This document shows, one piece after another, positions 10,513 through 23,835 of a DNA stretch of 64,000 bases. How positions within the stretch are numbered: the stretch's first letter is position 1; each line of letters begins with the position of its first letter. The stretch is from Neoechinorhynchus agilis (taxonomy: Eukaryota; Acanthocephala). The DNA is taken from NCBI GenBank assembly GCA_051530055.1, contig CM121342.1:13020001-13084000 (forward strand), in the 5' to 3' direction. A program made the translations under genes and the position numbers. A model generated the notes under the pieces. The model was not told the DNA's origin and did no database searches. It saw only the letters and a list, made by a program, of their open reading frames with translations.

Positions 10513-12326
10513 TTATAGGAACCTCGTCCTATAGCCGAGACATTGAGCCTTTAGGGGGAGACAGAAGAGTCGAGCATGGAATAGTCGAAGATGGTCGACC
10601 ATGTACATTCCAGTTAATACACCGGCAAGGACACTGATCTTCATCACCATTGCACTTGTTATCAATCCGTTTCCTGGCGTGAATGAAATTAGGCGGAGTA
10701 TACACGCTTTCACGTAAGATGATAGATAATCGACCATTATGAGACATGATGCCTTCAGAAGGTTCTCATGAGAAATTGGACAAGAACATCAAAACTCACC
10801 GCGACAATTGTGCCCGAAGAAGTGTCAACTAAGGGTGGACATGGACTGTAGAAAGCAATAAATACAAGATAGACTCCCAGCAAAATAACCAATAGCATGT
10901 ATATGTTGAGCAAGAGAAGATTCTTGGTCGGTTTCTTGTATGCCAAAATGACTGCACTGAATCGTATGGCATTGGCTAAACGAGGTGATAGCGAAATAAA
11001 GTACATCATTATGGAAAGTCTTCTTTAAATCAAGTCATGTACCGTCGGTAGAGTATCGATTTCCTTCGAAATTTCATTTTGGTTTAGCCCCTTATACAAA
11101 ATCGACTATTCTCAAGTCGTGATGACAATTTTTCGAGGCTCGTCTATAGAAATCCCGATATAAGAAGAAACCAAAGAAACGATTTGTGCCCGCTTAGCCT
11201 ATGTGCGAGAGCCTCGATTTTCATTTGTTTCACGGTCGGTCTGAGGCGGATCTGTCGTACTATTCCTCTGATTAAAATTGCGTTATCATCCAAAGAAAAG
11301 TGGTGGACGTGGTATTCAAGTTGCCTTGGAACTTACCGATGATTATAACATTGTTTGCTGTTTTGAATCCGTACGGAAGGATCGTGTACGTGTAAAGGGA
11401 GCTCATAAGTCCCCAAAGCAAAAATGCTAATATAGCGAGAAGCAACATGAGTTCCCAAAAGATAAAAGGTTTCATTTGATACTCATTCTTGATAGAATTA
11501 GCTGTTAATCGCTCTCGCTCGTTTTTGTCACCTTGATCGTCGATTCTAATTTGAATTTTCTTGAACTTCGGTACATACTCCATTATTATAAACGCCAAGA
11601 GACAAAGTCCCATAATGAACGCAAGGCAACCAAAAAAAATATTAACGCTAAATCGCGGTTCTGTGTACTTTTCAACTAGTACGGAATGATTAGAAGCTGT
11701 ATGATGATCGAAGTACACCAGCGGATTGACCACTTGTCCATTGAGCTCACAATACGGTTCAGCGCCACCTTGGATCAATTTCAATATGGCTGGTATGAAT
11801 CCCGTGAGACTTTCCCCCACTAAAAGTGCTGATAGATACACCTGAGGGTATAGTTTTGTGTATGGATAAAAAATGATCATTGAACAATTATCGACTAAAC
11901 CGAGACATGTTGCAAGAAGAAGCAAGGGAATGCTGTGCCTTTGAGTGCCTACTAACACTGTATAGTTCCAGAATTTTGACATGAGTGCAAGAGATAAACC
12001 TCCAGTTAAAATAACGACAATGATCGCAACGTTCAAATGAACGATTTCTGGTCTTAGCATCTGTAGTGCATACTGTAGTTGTCTTTAGATGATTGTTTCT
12101 ATATTTTTAAAGACAACTACCTCGTCTAAATTACAATTGGTCCTATTATTGGAATTTCGATTGCTATGCAAAGATAGACAGACAGTTTCCATCCTTCAGG
12201 GAGCATGGGCACCATTAAAGGAAGTTCAGCTAACACGCCAATTAAATCAATCCACGAAGAAAGTGAAAATATGGTTATAAGAGTAAATACGACTTTGTTG
12301 ATTCTAATACTGTTACCGTTCTCCAT
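10513..12326 (-). CDS. riboflavin transporter, SLC52 family
   Basis: Multi-pass plasma-membrane riboflavin carrier. Exon 1 starts at 12326: MENGNSIRINKVVF, then WIDLIGVLAELPLMVPMLPEGW, the family hallmark. Exon 2 (from ~12080 to 11342) carries further membrane helices, GLVDNCSMIIFYPY, VGESLTGFIPAILKLIQGG, a long charged cytoplasmic loop and LPYGFKTANN. Exon 3 (11007 to ~10802) has SPRLANAI and the signature SPCPPLVDTSSGTIVA. Exon 4 (to 10513) ends in the last helices. The exon 3-4 intron is a 47-nt GT-AG. Introns 1 and 2 are non-canonical (listed separately): intron 1 is a hairpin with AG...AC ends, and intron 2 has no in-frame GT-AG solution. Family assignment is firm; subtype cannot be given. 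Confidence 0.9.
11008..11341 (-). other. non-canonical intron flanked by ATAAT repeats in SLC52 gene
   Basis: The upstream exon ends GTTATAAT and the removed stretch ends CCATAAT, so ATAAT is repeated at both ends. Joining gives NNVIMMYFISLSPRLANAI, which has close to the family's spacing between LPYG and the next helix. A tempting GTAAGT donor sits 5 nt inside but is in phase 1, and no AG acceptor offers the matching phase. Confidence 0.5.
12070..12129 (-). other. non-canonical hairpin intron (AG...AC) in SLC52 gene
   Basis: On the plus strand GTAGTTGTCTTTA (12075-12087) and TAAAGACAACTAC (12108-12120) are perfect 13-bp inverted repeats 20 nt apart. Joining GTAATTT to TACAGTATG removes an intron beginning AGACGAGG and ending ACAAC and restores IGPIVILQYALQ, in register with the family's IGPLLVTLL helix. 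A GT-AG alternative exists (ATT|GTAATT...CTACAG|ATG) but deletes eight residues of the second membrane helix. Confidence 0.6.
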
Positions 12327-12957
12327 TTTACTTGCGTCAATGTCTCGAAATCGGATTGTTGAGTAAATGTATAAAAGACTAGTTGAACGCAAAACGAGTG
12401 TACTCAAATCTTTGTGTTCGTCGAAAGGATGATTCAGCCAAACTTGACGATGCTGGCAGGAAGGGCAGTCTAGACTGGAAAGGTGTATCCTTATAAAGAC
12501 AGTATTAATGCTGGTGGGCGTGCGAAATGTAAGCACGGCCTTGCTGTTTATAAAGTCGAAGAGTGCTAGGATTTCAGACGTCAGTGGCTGATTTGGAAGC
12601 CCCTACAGCACCTCGAGGATTTGTATATCCACGAAGCTTAGAGGATGTTATGAATGCAAGTACCGGTGTCCTTTATCAGTTTTAACCGTGCGCCATATTC
12701 ATAGCGCTTTAAAATTTTAACGGCACAATATAGATGGTTTTATGTCTTCAAATTTAATTGAATTTACCTGCAAGTAGAGAACCATAAAGTGCTGCTTTAT
12801 AAATTTAATTTTTGCAGCACAAGGAGCTGGCCGACTAAGCTCCCCGATATGCGATGTCCTTTCGATAATGAAACGCAGTCGATTTAGCTTGCAAATATTT
12901 TATTGTAAAATAAACATTTCGTGCTTATAAACGAAATCAGCTTAAAAGTTGATCAAA

Positions 12958-13291
12958 TTACACAATCGAAAATCCAGCAAACCGTGCCTGGCGCTGTAAA
13001 TTATTTCTTCCAACGAAGGATTCTCTACTTTCCTGAACTTGTTGTCTTGTGAAAGCAGACGGAGTACCGTGAAAATGAGGAGGAAATACGTTCAAGAGTT
13101 TTATCTCCTTTTCTGAATCCACGTAAGATTTCATCTTCTGAAAAAGTCGGCTCGAATCAGGAATCGGATCGAGCTGAATATCCCTTTCATGAAATGCATC
13201 CATCGCAGTCAATCATTCGGTTTCCCACATCAGCAGTAAATTCAATTTCTTCGAACTTCATTTTCTTTTTTCGCCCAGTAGCAAAGAAGAA
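12958..13291 (-). CDS. hypothetical protein, exon(s) unidentified
   Basis: A minus-strand open frame ends at 12958 (RDIQLDPIPDSSRLF ... QRQARFAGFSIV). Just upstream, in another frame, lies MKFEEIEFTADVGNRM (from 13257). The two probably belong together through a short intron around 13200, but I could not place a boundary. Content is protein-like (acidic, no repeats). I do not recognise it. The gene head-to-tail with it at 13386-13607 may be the same or a neighbouring transcript. Confidence 0.35.
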
Positions 13292-13385
13292 AAAGCAGAA
13301 TCTTTGGGACCTTTCAATTGTATCGTCGACATTACTTTGAATACTGATCGGTCTCTTTCTTCGGTTTTGAATATGTGTTTAAATG

Positions 13386-13607
13386 CTATCGTGCGAATCT
13401 CAGGGCGCTAACGGGGTCGTGATTGTGGGACATTATGTCTAGCAAACGCTGAAAACCTAAAATAAATTGAAGTTGTTCTTGTAGACCAAGAAGTGAATAC
13501 CAACCTTGATTAATAAGATTCCGAATTCCTTCACAATCGTGAAAAGTTTTCTCAACTGTTAAACAATAATCAATGGATAATTTTGCGATAACTAAAAAAA
13601 CATGCAT
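13386..13607 (-). CDS. hypothetical exon pair, unidentified
   Basis: VIAKLSIDYCLTVEKTFHDC ... RNLINQ is interrupted by a clean 46-nt GT-AG intron (GTTGGT...TTTTAG) and continues GFQRLLDIMSHNHDPVSALR to a stop at 13386. The intron length and splice signals are like those of the recognised genes here, so this is probably real. The family is unknown and the upstream part is not found. Confidence 0.4.
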   Translation of the reverse strand: MHVFLVIAKLSIDYCLTVEKTFHDCEGIRNLINQGWYSLLGLQEQLQFILGFQRLLDIMSHNHDPVSALRFAR

Positions 13608-15199
13608 ACCGAATTTCAGATACTTTCAACTTTTTTACACGATGGATTGTAAAATACGTCCACTAAAGCGAACTGGACAACAATGCGGTATAACGATGGT
13701 CTTAAGCTAAATCGACAAAAGCATCACTCATAACAAATGTACTCAATGTAGCAATTATAAAACCAACATCCCTAAAAGCCCAGTTGTTCGACTGCTGTTA
13801 TGTAGTTGAAATTCTAAATGATTTAATTTGTGCTCGAAGAAACGAATGTCAGATCAGAAATTGGAGTGAATCTGACATGCTTTTATTGGAGGACCTAAGA
13901 AGCTCAAAAGTTGTCCCTATTCCTTAAGATTGCGAGCCAGATTTTAGACCGGCTTTAAAGAATGGATCACCTGCTCAGTGGGCGTGTTTTAATCGATGTA
14001 TTGAGCAAGGAGAGAAAAGTCTTGGCATTTCAGCCTACTGAGTACCCGAAATCCTTTGAACCTGGGTACATAAAACTCGTTGACGTTTTTCATACTCTGA
14101 AGGGAAAATATGTGATTTTTAGCTCAAAGTCAGACGAATCGAAGCGAATTGCTTTCTTTTTTCTATAACAATTTTCTTGTGATTTTCTCAGTTCGGTTCC
14201 CTGAAACATCTTAAGTAACATACAAATTTGCTCATTTTTATATCAACAAAATTAAATTGTATAATATTTAAATCACTTGTTTATTTGTTATAATTGCATA
14301 CATTTTTGAAAAGCCTCAAACAAAAAAGTGATTATATCTCATAGAAGAAAAGGACTGTCGAAATTATTAGTAATTTCGTGATGCCGATTAACAATAAAAT
14401 AATCAGAAATTCTCTAGCGAACTATTTTTCGGTTGAAACATTTTGATGCAACAAAAATTACTTTAATGAGTCTGATTGTATGAGAGGGTGCGAATTTTAT
14501 ATTAAAATTTAAAAGTGAAATAAAATAATAAGAATTTGGTTTAGTTACCGAATGCTCGAAGTTTTAATCAAAAATCATTTCTCAGAAGCATGGCAATATT
14601 AATTTGATTTTTCAATCAAAAACAATGAAAAGAATAGAATCTCGAAATAAAAACATTTTACAAATACAATGTGTGTAAGCATTTTTCAACTTGTGTCGTT
14701 TTGAAATTCAAAAGACAATTTATTAGTTAATAACGTTAATATTTAGTACAAATCGGCAACAATCAATAATTGGAATGCGATCTTCTTGTAATGAAATTTA
14801 TTGTGAGTCAAGAATATTGAATCCCGGTCCTGTTTGCAATGATTTACGCGGTCTTTCCCAATTTGAAAAGTTAAAATAAGAATGAATAAGCAGCGGATGA
14901 GGATAATTATCTGATTTTGGTGTATCTTTATTGATTTTGAATATCGATCTTTATGATTTGCAGCTCGATGATGAAGAGCGAAGTAATAAAAAGAACTTGA
15001 GCCAATCAACGACTGAGAAGCACTTCTAGCAGGGGAGGAAGGTTCACGGTCGGCGAGATCAGAAAAATTCGGTGACCTTTTCCTTTTAATCAGAACATCA
15101 ATCTATCAATATGATTTTGCCTTGCTTGTGCTTCCGTTGAGATGAGAAACGCATTATTGTCTCAAGTACTCTTTTGAGTACAATTCGAGTTTAATCGAA

Positions 15200-16095
15200 A
15201 TCAATTTGATAGGTCATAAAAAGATCTAAGAATTGTTTTAACCTAGTAAATGCGAAAAACCAGACTGAAATTTGTTGCTATTTGATCGATGAGAATTGGA
15301 TGAGTCTTTTATTTGAGTAAATCGATCAATCAGTATTTTACGGGTACATAATACCTTTTGTTGTTATTAGCCGCGAATCGATTCCAGATTTTGCAATCTG
15401 CAGTGCAAATCCCAAAAGCTAAATTGCCGGCGCTTCTTCTTATGAGCGATTGAAAAAGATATCAGTTTTTTTTTGTCAATTGCATCACAGGTATTTAAAT
15501 TCATAGCATCACAGGTATTTAAATTCATCTCTAATTAAATGGAACGTATAAAAATTTAAACGTCACAGTGAGAATCTTCGACAAAGGACCGAAACATGAG
15601 AAAAATTATAGCCGCTTAAAATGCAAATTTGTTCTGGTGTTAAAGTTCATTCGCGACAAATTTTATAGGCCATAAAAAGATCTAAGAATTGTTTTAACCT
15701 AGTAAATGGGAAAAATCAGACTGAAACATGTTGCCACTTGATCGATGAAAATTGGATGAGTCTTTTATTTGAGTAAATCGATCTATCAGTATTTTACGGG
15801 TACATAATACCTATTCTTGTTATTAGCCGCGAATCAATTCCAGATTTTGCAATAATGAGTTCATAAAAGCTGAATTGCCGGCGATTCTTCTTATGAATTA
15901 TTGAAAAAAAAGATATCAGTTTTTTTGTCAAAAGTATCACAGGTATTTAAATTCATCTTTAATTAAATGGCACGTGTAAAATCTTAAACATCACAGCTAG
16001 AATCTTTGGCAAGATATCGAAAAATAAGAAAAATAAGAGCCGCTTAAAATGCAAATTTGTTCTGGTGTTAAAGTTCATTCGCAATAAATAAATAT
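15200..16095. repeat. tandem pair of ~455-bp units within the duplication
   Basis: The stretch starting TAGGTCATAAAAAGATCTAA at about 15211 repeats from about 15667, including AGCCGCGAATC, ATGAGTCTTTTATTTGAG and GTTCATTCGC. Within the first unit, a 23-bp phrase containing GCATCACAGGTATTTAAATT is itself doubled. The same structure is present in copy B at 41.10-41.98 kb, so it predates the segmental duplication. No coding sequence is apparent from 14.2 to 17.2 kb. Confidence 0.85.
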
Positions 16096-16454
16096 GAAGT
16101 CGTTTGGCATGGAATTTTCGCAAAATATCTTTCCACCGTTACATAAATGTGCTCAGACGGCATTTTTTTGAATGCTTCTGAATCATCATTCATTGCAGTT
16201 TAAAGTAGGAGAATAAAAAGAATGGACACGCAAAATATGGGCTAAATGGGAAAATGAAAGCGTAACTAGTGAATTGAAAGTAATTAGCATCTAATTCTTC
16301 AAAAGGATGGGGTTATTAAAAAATCGAAAAATATAGGGAAAGATGCAAAACACTCGGGGAATCGACCTGAAATTGATATTTCATGAATTTCATTCAAAGG
16401 AGGAATTGCTGCAGATTAAGAGGGTAGTCGTGTAATCGAATTATAAGGGATGAA

Positions 16455-16615
16455 GGAAACTGCAACGCAAAAAGATCAGATACGCGGACCTTGGTCGAAA
16501 TAATTACTTGGTTTTCAGTAGGCGTCGAGACACTCGGTTCGCTTCTACAACACGGGTGAACGTTTGATCAGTCCTTTCGAACATTACGCCAAAATAGCAA
16601 CTGAGTGATCCAGAG
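16455..16615 (+). mobile_element. LINE C-terminal scrap inside duplication copy A
   Basis: Reads KIRYADLGRNNYLVFSVGVE then TLGSL before a 47-bp gap relative to copy B. The equivalent in copy B (42330-42545) continues GTAAQEMVQELSKRLIYNTG. Both match the tail of the endonuclease-bearing LINE family. The scrap was therefore present before duplication, and copy A later lost part of it. Confidence 0.65.
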
Positions 16616-17441
16616 CAATGGTGTGAAGGTTCGTAATCTCTACAGGGCATTAAAATTTTGATAAATAGCGAAAAAGGATATGGATGTTCGATAGACACCC
16701 GTCAACTGAATATCATCCCGACTCTGAGTTTTGCTTCTATGGTGCTTATTTTTGCCCCCCCCTTCTTAATGTCTCGTGTTTTCGATAGGTTTGGTACCTT
16801 AGCCTATGTTTTTGTACTTTATTGAGCTAAGATCTGCATTGCACGTATTAGGAAACGGATTCTCGGTGCTAATGTTTCCTGTGTCAATCAATCGCAATAT
16901 TTGGGTCATTATTTCGTTTGATTGGTAAAATGTTTTTACATTCCAACGACTTTTTCGATGTGAGACCAAAAAATCGCATATTTACTTTTTCTTCTAATAT
17001 TTAAGACGTAACAAATCAATTCCCGTTATCTTGATTTTTGTACTTCACAATTCATATTTTATGCAGCGCATTAAATATTGATAAGAATAATTTTTCCTAT
17101 TGAATTTCCTTTGCCTTTTTACCCGAAACGACGCTCTCGGTTTAAAGTGGCGTCGTGCGTACAACACAATACGTTTGAATGTGTTTAACTTTTAAAATAG
17201 ACGGCAAACACCTTATAAGAAATCGTGACTCTTTTTTTCTTCAGACTACCACAGGCTCTAAAGATGGATAATCGTGAGCCGAAAACTTCTCCATCAAAAA
17301 CCAATCAAACTTCTCCAAAGCAGAAACGTAGTTACCTCGTTTTAGAAAATAGTCGATTATCAAAAGAGAAACAACAGATATGTATTTCACTTCTAATTTT
17401 AAATCTCGAAGGTCAGAAATGATTAATACTTTCAATCAAGA

Positions 17442-18149
17442 ATGAAAGCGGTAGACAAAATCCTTTCATCGGGATTTTCGGATTTTGGTTTCGAGGAACC
17501 GACGCGAGTTGCAAGTTCGTATCTTTTTCTGGGAAATTATATATCGTCTATAGACGTGGAAAAATTAAGATCATTGGGAATCAACAATATACTTAATGTC
17601 GCAAGCAGAGAAATCGATGATGATGTCAGCATATTGATGGCTTCCGCGAAGTCTTCATTGCCATTTAAAGTGAAAAAACTTCACGTGGACGACAATGAGA
17701 CATCAGATCTCCTTTCAATTATAGTTGAAGCGGTCTATTTCATTGATAAAGTGAGAAAAGAAAATGAAAAGGTTCTTGTTCATTGTTCACAAGGTCAATC
17801 ACGATCCCTATCGATTGTTCTTGCCTACATTATGTTAGTGTACAGAAAGCCCTTCGAAAAATGCCTAGGGAATCTCAGAAAGCGAAGACCGTGTGTTCTC
17901 CCAAACGATGGGTTCGTCCGACAACTCCTATTTCTTGAATCGCTGATAAATACCCACGGTTCACATGCAGTAACTTATATCAGACATCGAGGATCGTCTG
18001 AATTTGAAAGGTCACCGTTTGCAAAACCGAAAGGTTTAGCTGGAAGGTACTCTCTGATCGGAGTTAGTGAGTACGACTGGCAAGCGAATGTTAGCACTGC
18101 TGATCGACAATACATTTCTACTCTTCTCAATCCACTGAAGTTTAAGTGA
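17442..18149 (+). CDS. dual-specificity protein phosphatase (copy A)
   Basis: 235 residues, single exon. It has FLGNYISSIDVEKLRSLGIN, HVDDNETSDLL, and the active site VHCSQGQSRSLS with the CX5R catalytic loop (Cys, Arg) preceded by the general-acid Asp loop KKLHVDD. The next helix is IVLAYIMLVYRKPFEKCL, followed by RPCVLPNDGFVRQL, as in atypical DUSPs. The C-terminal ~70 residues are unassigned. The 720-bp copy at 43378-44097 differs by one substitution (SRSL versus SRSP) and a 12-bp in-frame indel. A diverged paralog follows at 19007. An upstream frame (17264-17422, MDNREPKTSPSKTNQ) is conserved in both copies, but I cannot splice it on. Confidence 0.9.
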   Translation: MKAVDKILSSGFSDFGFEEPTRVASSYLFLGNYISSIDVEKLRSLGINNILNVASREIDDDVSILMASAKSSLPFKVKKLHVDDNETSDLLSIIVEAVYFIDKVRKENEKVLVHCSQGQSRSLSIVLAYIMLVYRKPFEKCLGNLRKRRPCVLPNDGFVRQLLFLESLINTHGSHAVTYIRHRGSSEFERSPFAKPKGLAGRYSLIGVSEYDWQANVSTADRQYISTLLNPLKFK

Positions 18150-19006
18150 TGAAGTGTGTGCTCGAAGTTGCTAGTTTTATTTTTAACAAAGAAATTTGTG
18201 AGAAGTAGTTCATTTGAATTCAAAATATCTTCTTTATTTGATCGAAACTCTTTAGAAAAATCTCAAAATCAAGTAATTATTCTGATACACATAAAGTGGT
18301 TGTCGCAATGAAGATTCAGACAAAAAAGGAGCGTGATATTCATTTTTAATTGTTATTCAAAGTTGAAGATCGACATAGATTTTCTGGAAAGGGTTCCGGT
18401 TTTTCTATTTTTGAACTCGAATTTCGGCCATGGTTGTGAATTCGACGAATATGTAGATTTGTATAATTCGAATAGAATAATTCCTAGATTTCCACTATCT
18501 TCATTTTAAGTAATAAATCGTTGCAATATCATAAATTCTGTTTTTCTTCGGACTCATGAAATAGTTGTCCAGAAAGGATGGGCTTGAATACTTGTTTTTT
18601 GCGTTTTTTTTGAAGATTCAAAGGTGTTATGGTGCTAAAAATCTTCACCGTGTACTCTCCTGCGGGCAAAATCTTGAATAGTCGTACAGTATTCATTCAA
18701 TTCTCACTTGTAACAAGCAAGACGGTCTCAGAAGTAGACAAAAGTTCCCTATGCATCACGAGCGAGTCACTCTGAGTCCCCACAACACTCGTCTCAAACA
18801 GTTCAAAATTTCACCATCATATCTGAATAATGCGTAGTTTGAACAATAATATTTCTGGTATCATATCTCGCCCTACTACTAGAATGGCGGAACCATTTCC
18901 ATTAGCTAAAAGAAGCAGTCTAATCTTAAATAACATTTATGACTTTTGTGCGCATTCTACAAAATAAGTCACAAATGGTAGAAGTATTCAATCGCAGTGG
19001 TCAGAG

Positions 19007-19741
19007 TTGAACACAATATTGAACAGCAGCCTTTCTGATTTTGGCTTTGAGGAGCCAACACAAGTGGTCGATCCTTTCTTATTCATCGGAAACTTCATGT
19101 CATCTGTGAATCCTGCAAAGCTCAGGTCACTTGGAATACATAATATTCTCAATGTTGCATGCCGAGAGCTTGTTGATGATGTGAACGGTCTTCGTCCTCT
19201 GAATGGATTCGAAATTCCCTTTCGAATTAAGAAACTTCACGTAGATGATAACGAGCAATCGGATCTTCTTTCAATTGTCGCTGAATCTGTTTACTTCATT
19301 GAACAAGTAAGAAGGAGAAAGCAAAAAGTTCTAGTTCATTGCTCCCACGGGCAGTCAAGATCGCCATCGATCGTCCTCGCTTATCTCATGCTTGCTTATA
19401 TGTATCCTTTGGAACGATGTTTGAAGGAAATAAAAAGATGCCGACCCTGTGTAATTCCAAATTACGGTTTCATAAGGCAGCTCATGTTTTTAGAATCCTT
19501 AGTTAGAATGCATGGTAGTCACACATTCAGTTATCTAAGGAGTCAAACTTCAAGAGATATTCGATCCGAATACACAAATTCATCGTACGCTGGACTTAAG
19601 GATATTACAACACAATTTTCGCTGGCGGTACTTGACCATGAAACTGCTGCTAGGTTTTCAATGACTGACGCCGATCGCGAATATATCAGTCAAATGACGA
19701 GAATGGTAACGCCTAGTCGTAAGGAACTTGAGAGATGGTAA
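19007..19741 (+). CDS. dual-specificity protein phosphatase paralog
   Basis: About 245 residues aligned throughout with the 17.4-kb gene (SDFGFEEPTQVVDPFLFIGN, KKLHVDDNEQSDLLS, active site VHCSHGQSRSPS with intact CX5R). It lies 0.86 kb downstream, outside the duplicated block, so it is an older tandem copy. No in-frame ATG precedes the conserved SLSDFGFEEP; the listed first codon is TTG. The true start is probably on an upstream exon joined at the TCAG acceptor near 19005, or at the trans-splice site. The C-terminus (MVTPSRKELERW) differs from the other copies. Confidence 0.88.
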   Translation: MNTILNSSLSDFGFEEPTQVVDPFLFIGNFMSSVNPAKLRSLGIHNILNVACRELVDDVNGLRPLNGFEIPFRIKKLHVDDNEQSDLLSIVAESVYFIEQVRRRKQKVLVHCSHGQSRSPSIVLAYLMLAYMYPLERCLKEIKRCRPCVIPNYGFIRQLMFLESLVRMHGSHTFSYLRSQTSRDIRSEYTNSSYAGLKDITTQFSLAVLDHETAARFSMTDADREYISQMTRMVTPSRKELERW

Positions 19742-20125
19742 CGAATGTTTTGTCTCACTTTTCAGGGAAAAGTAAATCTGTCGCTAATTCTTTATTCTAA
19801 AAAGGGGATTAACAACTCAAACTTTGTTGTCAATCAAAATTACGAAAATACCAAAATTCAGGCAATACAGTGTTACTGTCCGTTGTGAAAAGTAGAACAG
19901 CCGGTAAAATTACATTTCCGATTTGCTGTAAAATATCGCTTTAAGTGTCGGTGACCTCTTTTTTAAAATTACGAAGTCTAGTTACATTTAGCTTAAGAAA
20001 TCAGTGTCACTGTTCAAAATGGATAAGTAATTAATAAATTATAAACGACATCGATTGCATTCTCCGTACGTATCTCAACGAATAAAATAATCAATCATTT
20101 TTATTTTTAAGATCGCGATGTTGGG

Positions 20126-21759
<1,634 letters not shown>

Positions 21760-22059
21760 TAAAAACGGTTGACTAATCGAAATGCCTGCCGGAGTTAAAA
21801 AATTTCTAAGAATTGAACGTCGTCATGGAGAAATTTTGCGCAGACTGCTTTTCTCTGGGTCAAATCATTGCAATCAGCTATTGAAATGCAATTCGTGTAA
21901 TTCGCCAATTATGGGTGACACTGTTCATTTACATTTTTATTAGTAAACTCTTGCAAGACATTAAAATGAAATAAAATAAAATCTTACCAACATTCACACC
22001 ACCGCTCTGGATCACTCAGCTGCCCTGCTGGTATAACAGTCGAAATGACAGATGCAGAG

Positions 22060-22735
22060 TTCGCCCGGCTTATGTTTTGTTGGAGGAATGCTCCCGGATC
22101 GCCAGTGATTCGTCTCAATCTGCTGGACAATTATTTCTTGACCAGGTCCTGCGCCGCCGTATCAAACGACCCGAGTGTCTCGACGCCAAAGGGAACGAAA
22201 TAATGATGTCGACCCAAGTCCCTGTATTTGGTATTTTTGCGGTCCTCAGCGATGGTTGCTGCTCCCCTGGCGAATTTTATGTTGCTGGCTGCGAGCGTGT
22301 ACACGAACGAGGCATCCTAGAGAACGCATTTGTCTCCCCTCGCCACGGAAATACTGTGACACCGTCCGGTCTACGGCCATCGAGTCGGCAAAGATTACAG
22401 GGCTCTAAAATGTTGGGCGCATTCACAGTATTCGATGCACGACTAAGAATTGCGTTCACTTCGCCGTGTCGTGAGTACCTCCCGCCTAATTGTCAACAAC
22501 ATTGCGTCCCGATGGTTTCACGGTCGCTTCGCAAAGGCAGCGATGGGATGTGCACATCGGTACCCGGAGTCTCAAGGACACTGCAATCCTTACTGTCTCG
22601 TCGGAGAAAAGCGTACCAACAGAAGCGATTATGATAGCGTTGAGTTAAACACCCGATTCTCTTGTAGAGACTGCCGCCAACTGAGTTCGGTTCACCAGGT
22701 CACGGGATCTGAAATTAAAAAGTTATGAATTCTCG
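22060..22735 (-). mobile_element. LINE 3' fragment (endonuclease region)
   Basis: Minus-strand reading contains LSRASNTVNAPNILEPCNLC then [18 protein letters not shown] and the VETLGSFDT-type C-terminus, the same family as 44.3-48.5 kb. The plus-strand frames here are shadows. It is followed by a further same-family scrap at 23545-23835. Confidence 0.75.
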
Positions 22736-23159
22736 CTACCAGCAGTGAGTCCCAAACAGATTGTTTGCAACCATTGACGGGGACCTGCTCGCTGCCTGAA
22801 TCTCCACACTACAGATTAAGAGCCCCTGTAAATTGGCCACCCAAATTGTAATTTTCGCCAAGAAAAGACTGAACTATTTTGAGGCTTGCTTCGTACGATC
22901 CCAGATAAGCTGGCAGAGAAATATCGGCTGCTTTTCGGTTACTCAAACCGCCGGACGACACAGGCAAGGACGCTTGACGTCAGGCCCCGTCCGACAGATG
23001 AGTATTTAAAATTTTCTCGAGAGAGGCTTTCACCGTCTCGTCTAATTTTGCCAGCTTATCCTTATGTCTAAAAAGGTGCTATGTGCAAATTATGCAGCAA
23101 TTTTGGAATGAAGAATGTGCAACTTATGCAGCAATTTTGGAATGAAGAGGGTATCATAA

Positions 23160-23340
23160 TAACACATTTTATTGATACAAACAGAGAAACCATGTACCTC
23201 TGGGTCCTTGTGAGCCCTCGAGTTCTGATTTGTCAAACGAATGCGGTTGTTTATTTTGAAGAAGATTACAGGTTCGGTCGGGTGGGAATATCCGGTAGGA
23301 GGGATGTCCGTTTCGGTGGCAATTGGTAGTTATTGTTTGT
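23160..23340 (-). mobile_element. LINE tail scrap, same family as 34.65 kb
   Basis: The stretch ACCATGTACCTCTGGGTCCT ... TTCGGTCGGGTGGGAAT resembles 34618-34720 at the DNA level (GGGTCCTCGTGACACTTGAG, TTCAGTCGGGTGGAAAAG). The orientation is minus by analogy with that copy. Confidence 0.45.
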
Positions 23341-23544
23341 GGGACATTTATTTGATTTTGGTTGGTTAATTTGTTAGGCTTTTGTTTTCCGTTTTTTCCT
23401 CCGAATCAATTTGCATTTGGAGGATTGAGCGTCTAGGAAGAAAGAACAAAGGTAGAGATTTGTGCGAGGAACTGAAGGATGGAAAATGGTGGGCGACGTG
23501 AGTCGAGAGATAAATAAGGGTTGTGCGTCGAGGTTATAAAGAAC

Positions 23545-23835
23545 AGAATCGTAGATGCATGACCCTTCAGAGAGAGTGTCGAGCTGCCGAGCGCTCCATA
23601 CGTCTCTACCCCAAAGGGGACAAAATAGTGAGCCCTCGATAACTGAATATATTTCCGTATTTTCCTCCCTTCCGCTGCACTGGCGGCACCACCGGCGATT
23701 TCAAGGGAGTAGCGGATGTTGCTGGCTGCGAGGGTGTCGACGCACGTGGCGTCCCCCTCCCGCCACGGGAAGACCGAACTTCCATCGGGCCTACGGCCGT
23801 CTAGTCGACAAAGGTGGGCGGGATTTGGGATTATA
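23545..23835 (-). mobile_element. LINE 3' scrap (endonuclease/C-terminal region)
   Basis: Minus-strand reading gives [14 protein letters not shown] followed by DATCVDTLAASNI and AAEGRKYGN, matching the RLE-bearing LINE. It directly abuts another LINE piece at 23836. Confidence 0.6.

Larger units (their letters stand above)
14053..18388. repeat. segmental duplication, copy A
   Basis: Matches 36737-44336 in the same orientation once two insertions in copy B are discounted. Similarity begins near TTTGAACCTGGGTACATAAA and ends at ...GATTTTCTGGAAAGG. By eye the left part (14.05-15.1 kb) differs at about 6-7% of sites, the middle (15.2-16.1 kb) about 2%, and from 16.1 kb to the end well under 1%. 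Copy A lacks both the MITE and the Penelope pair, and lacks 47 bp of LINE sequence that copy B retains at 42433. A short open frame at 13962-14168 straddles the left edge and is probably not a gene. Confidence 0.95.

Noticed and set aside
13962-14168. Short plus-strand gene at the duplication edge
   Set aside because: It straddles the breakpoint, and the copy-B counterpart has a different frame end; no recognisable domain.
14743-15009. 88-codon minus-strand gene conserved in both duplication copies (also 40632-40898)
   Set aside because: About ten of 88 residues differ, nearly all replacements, so there is no sign of selection on the protein.
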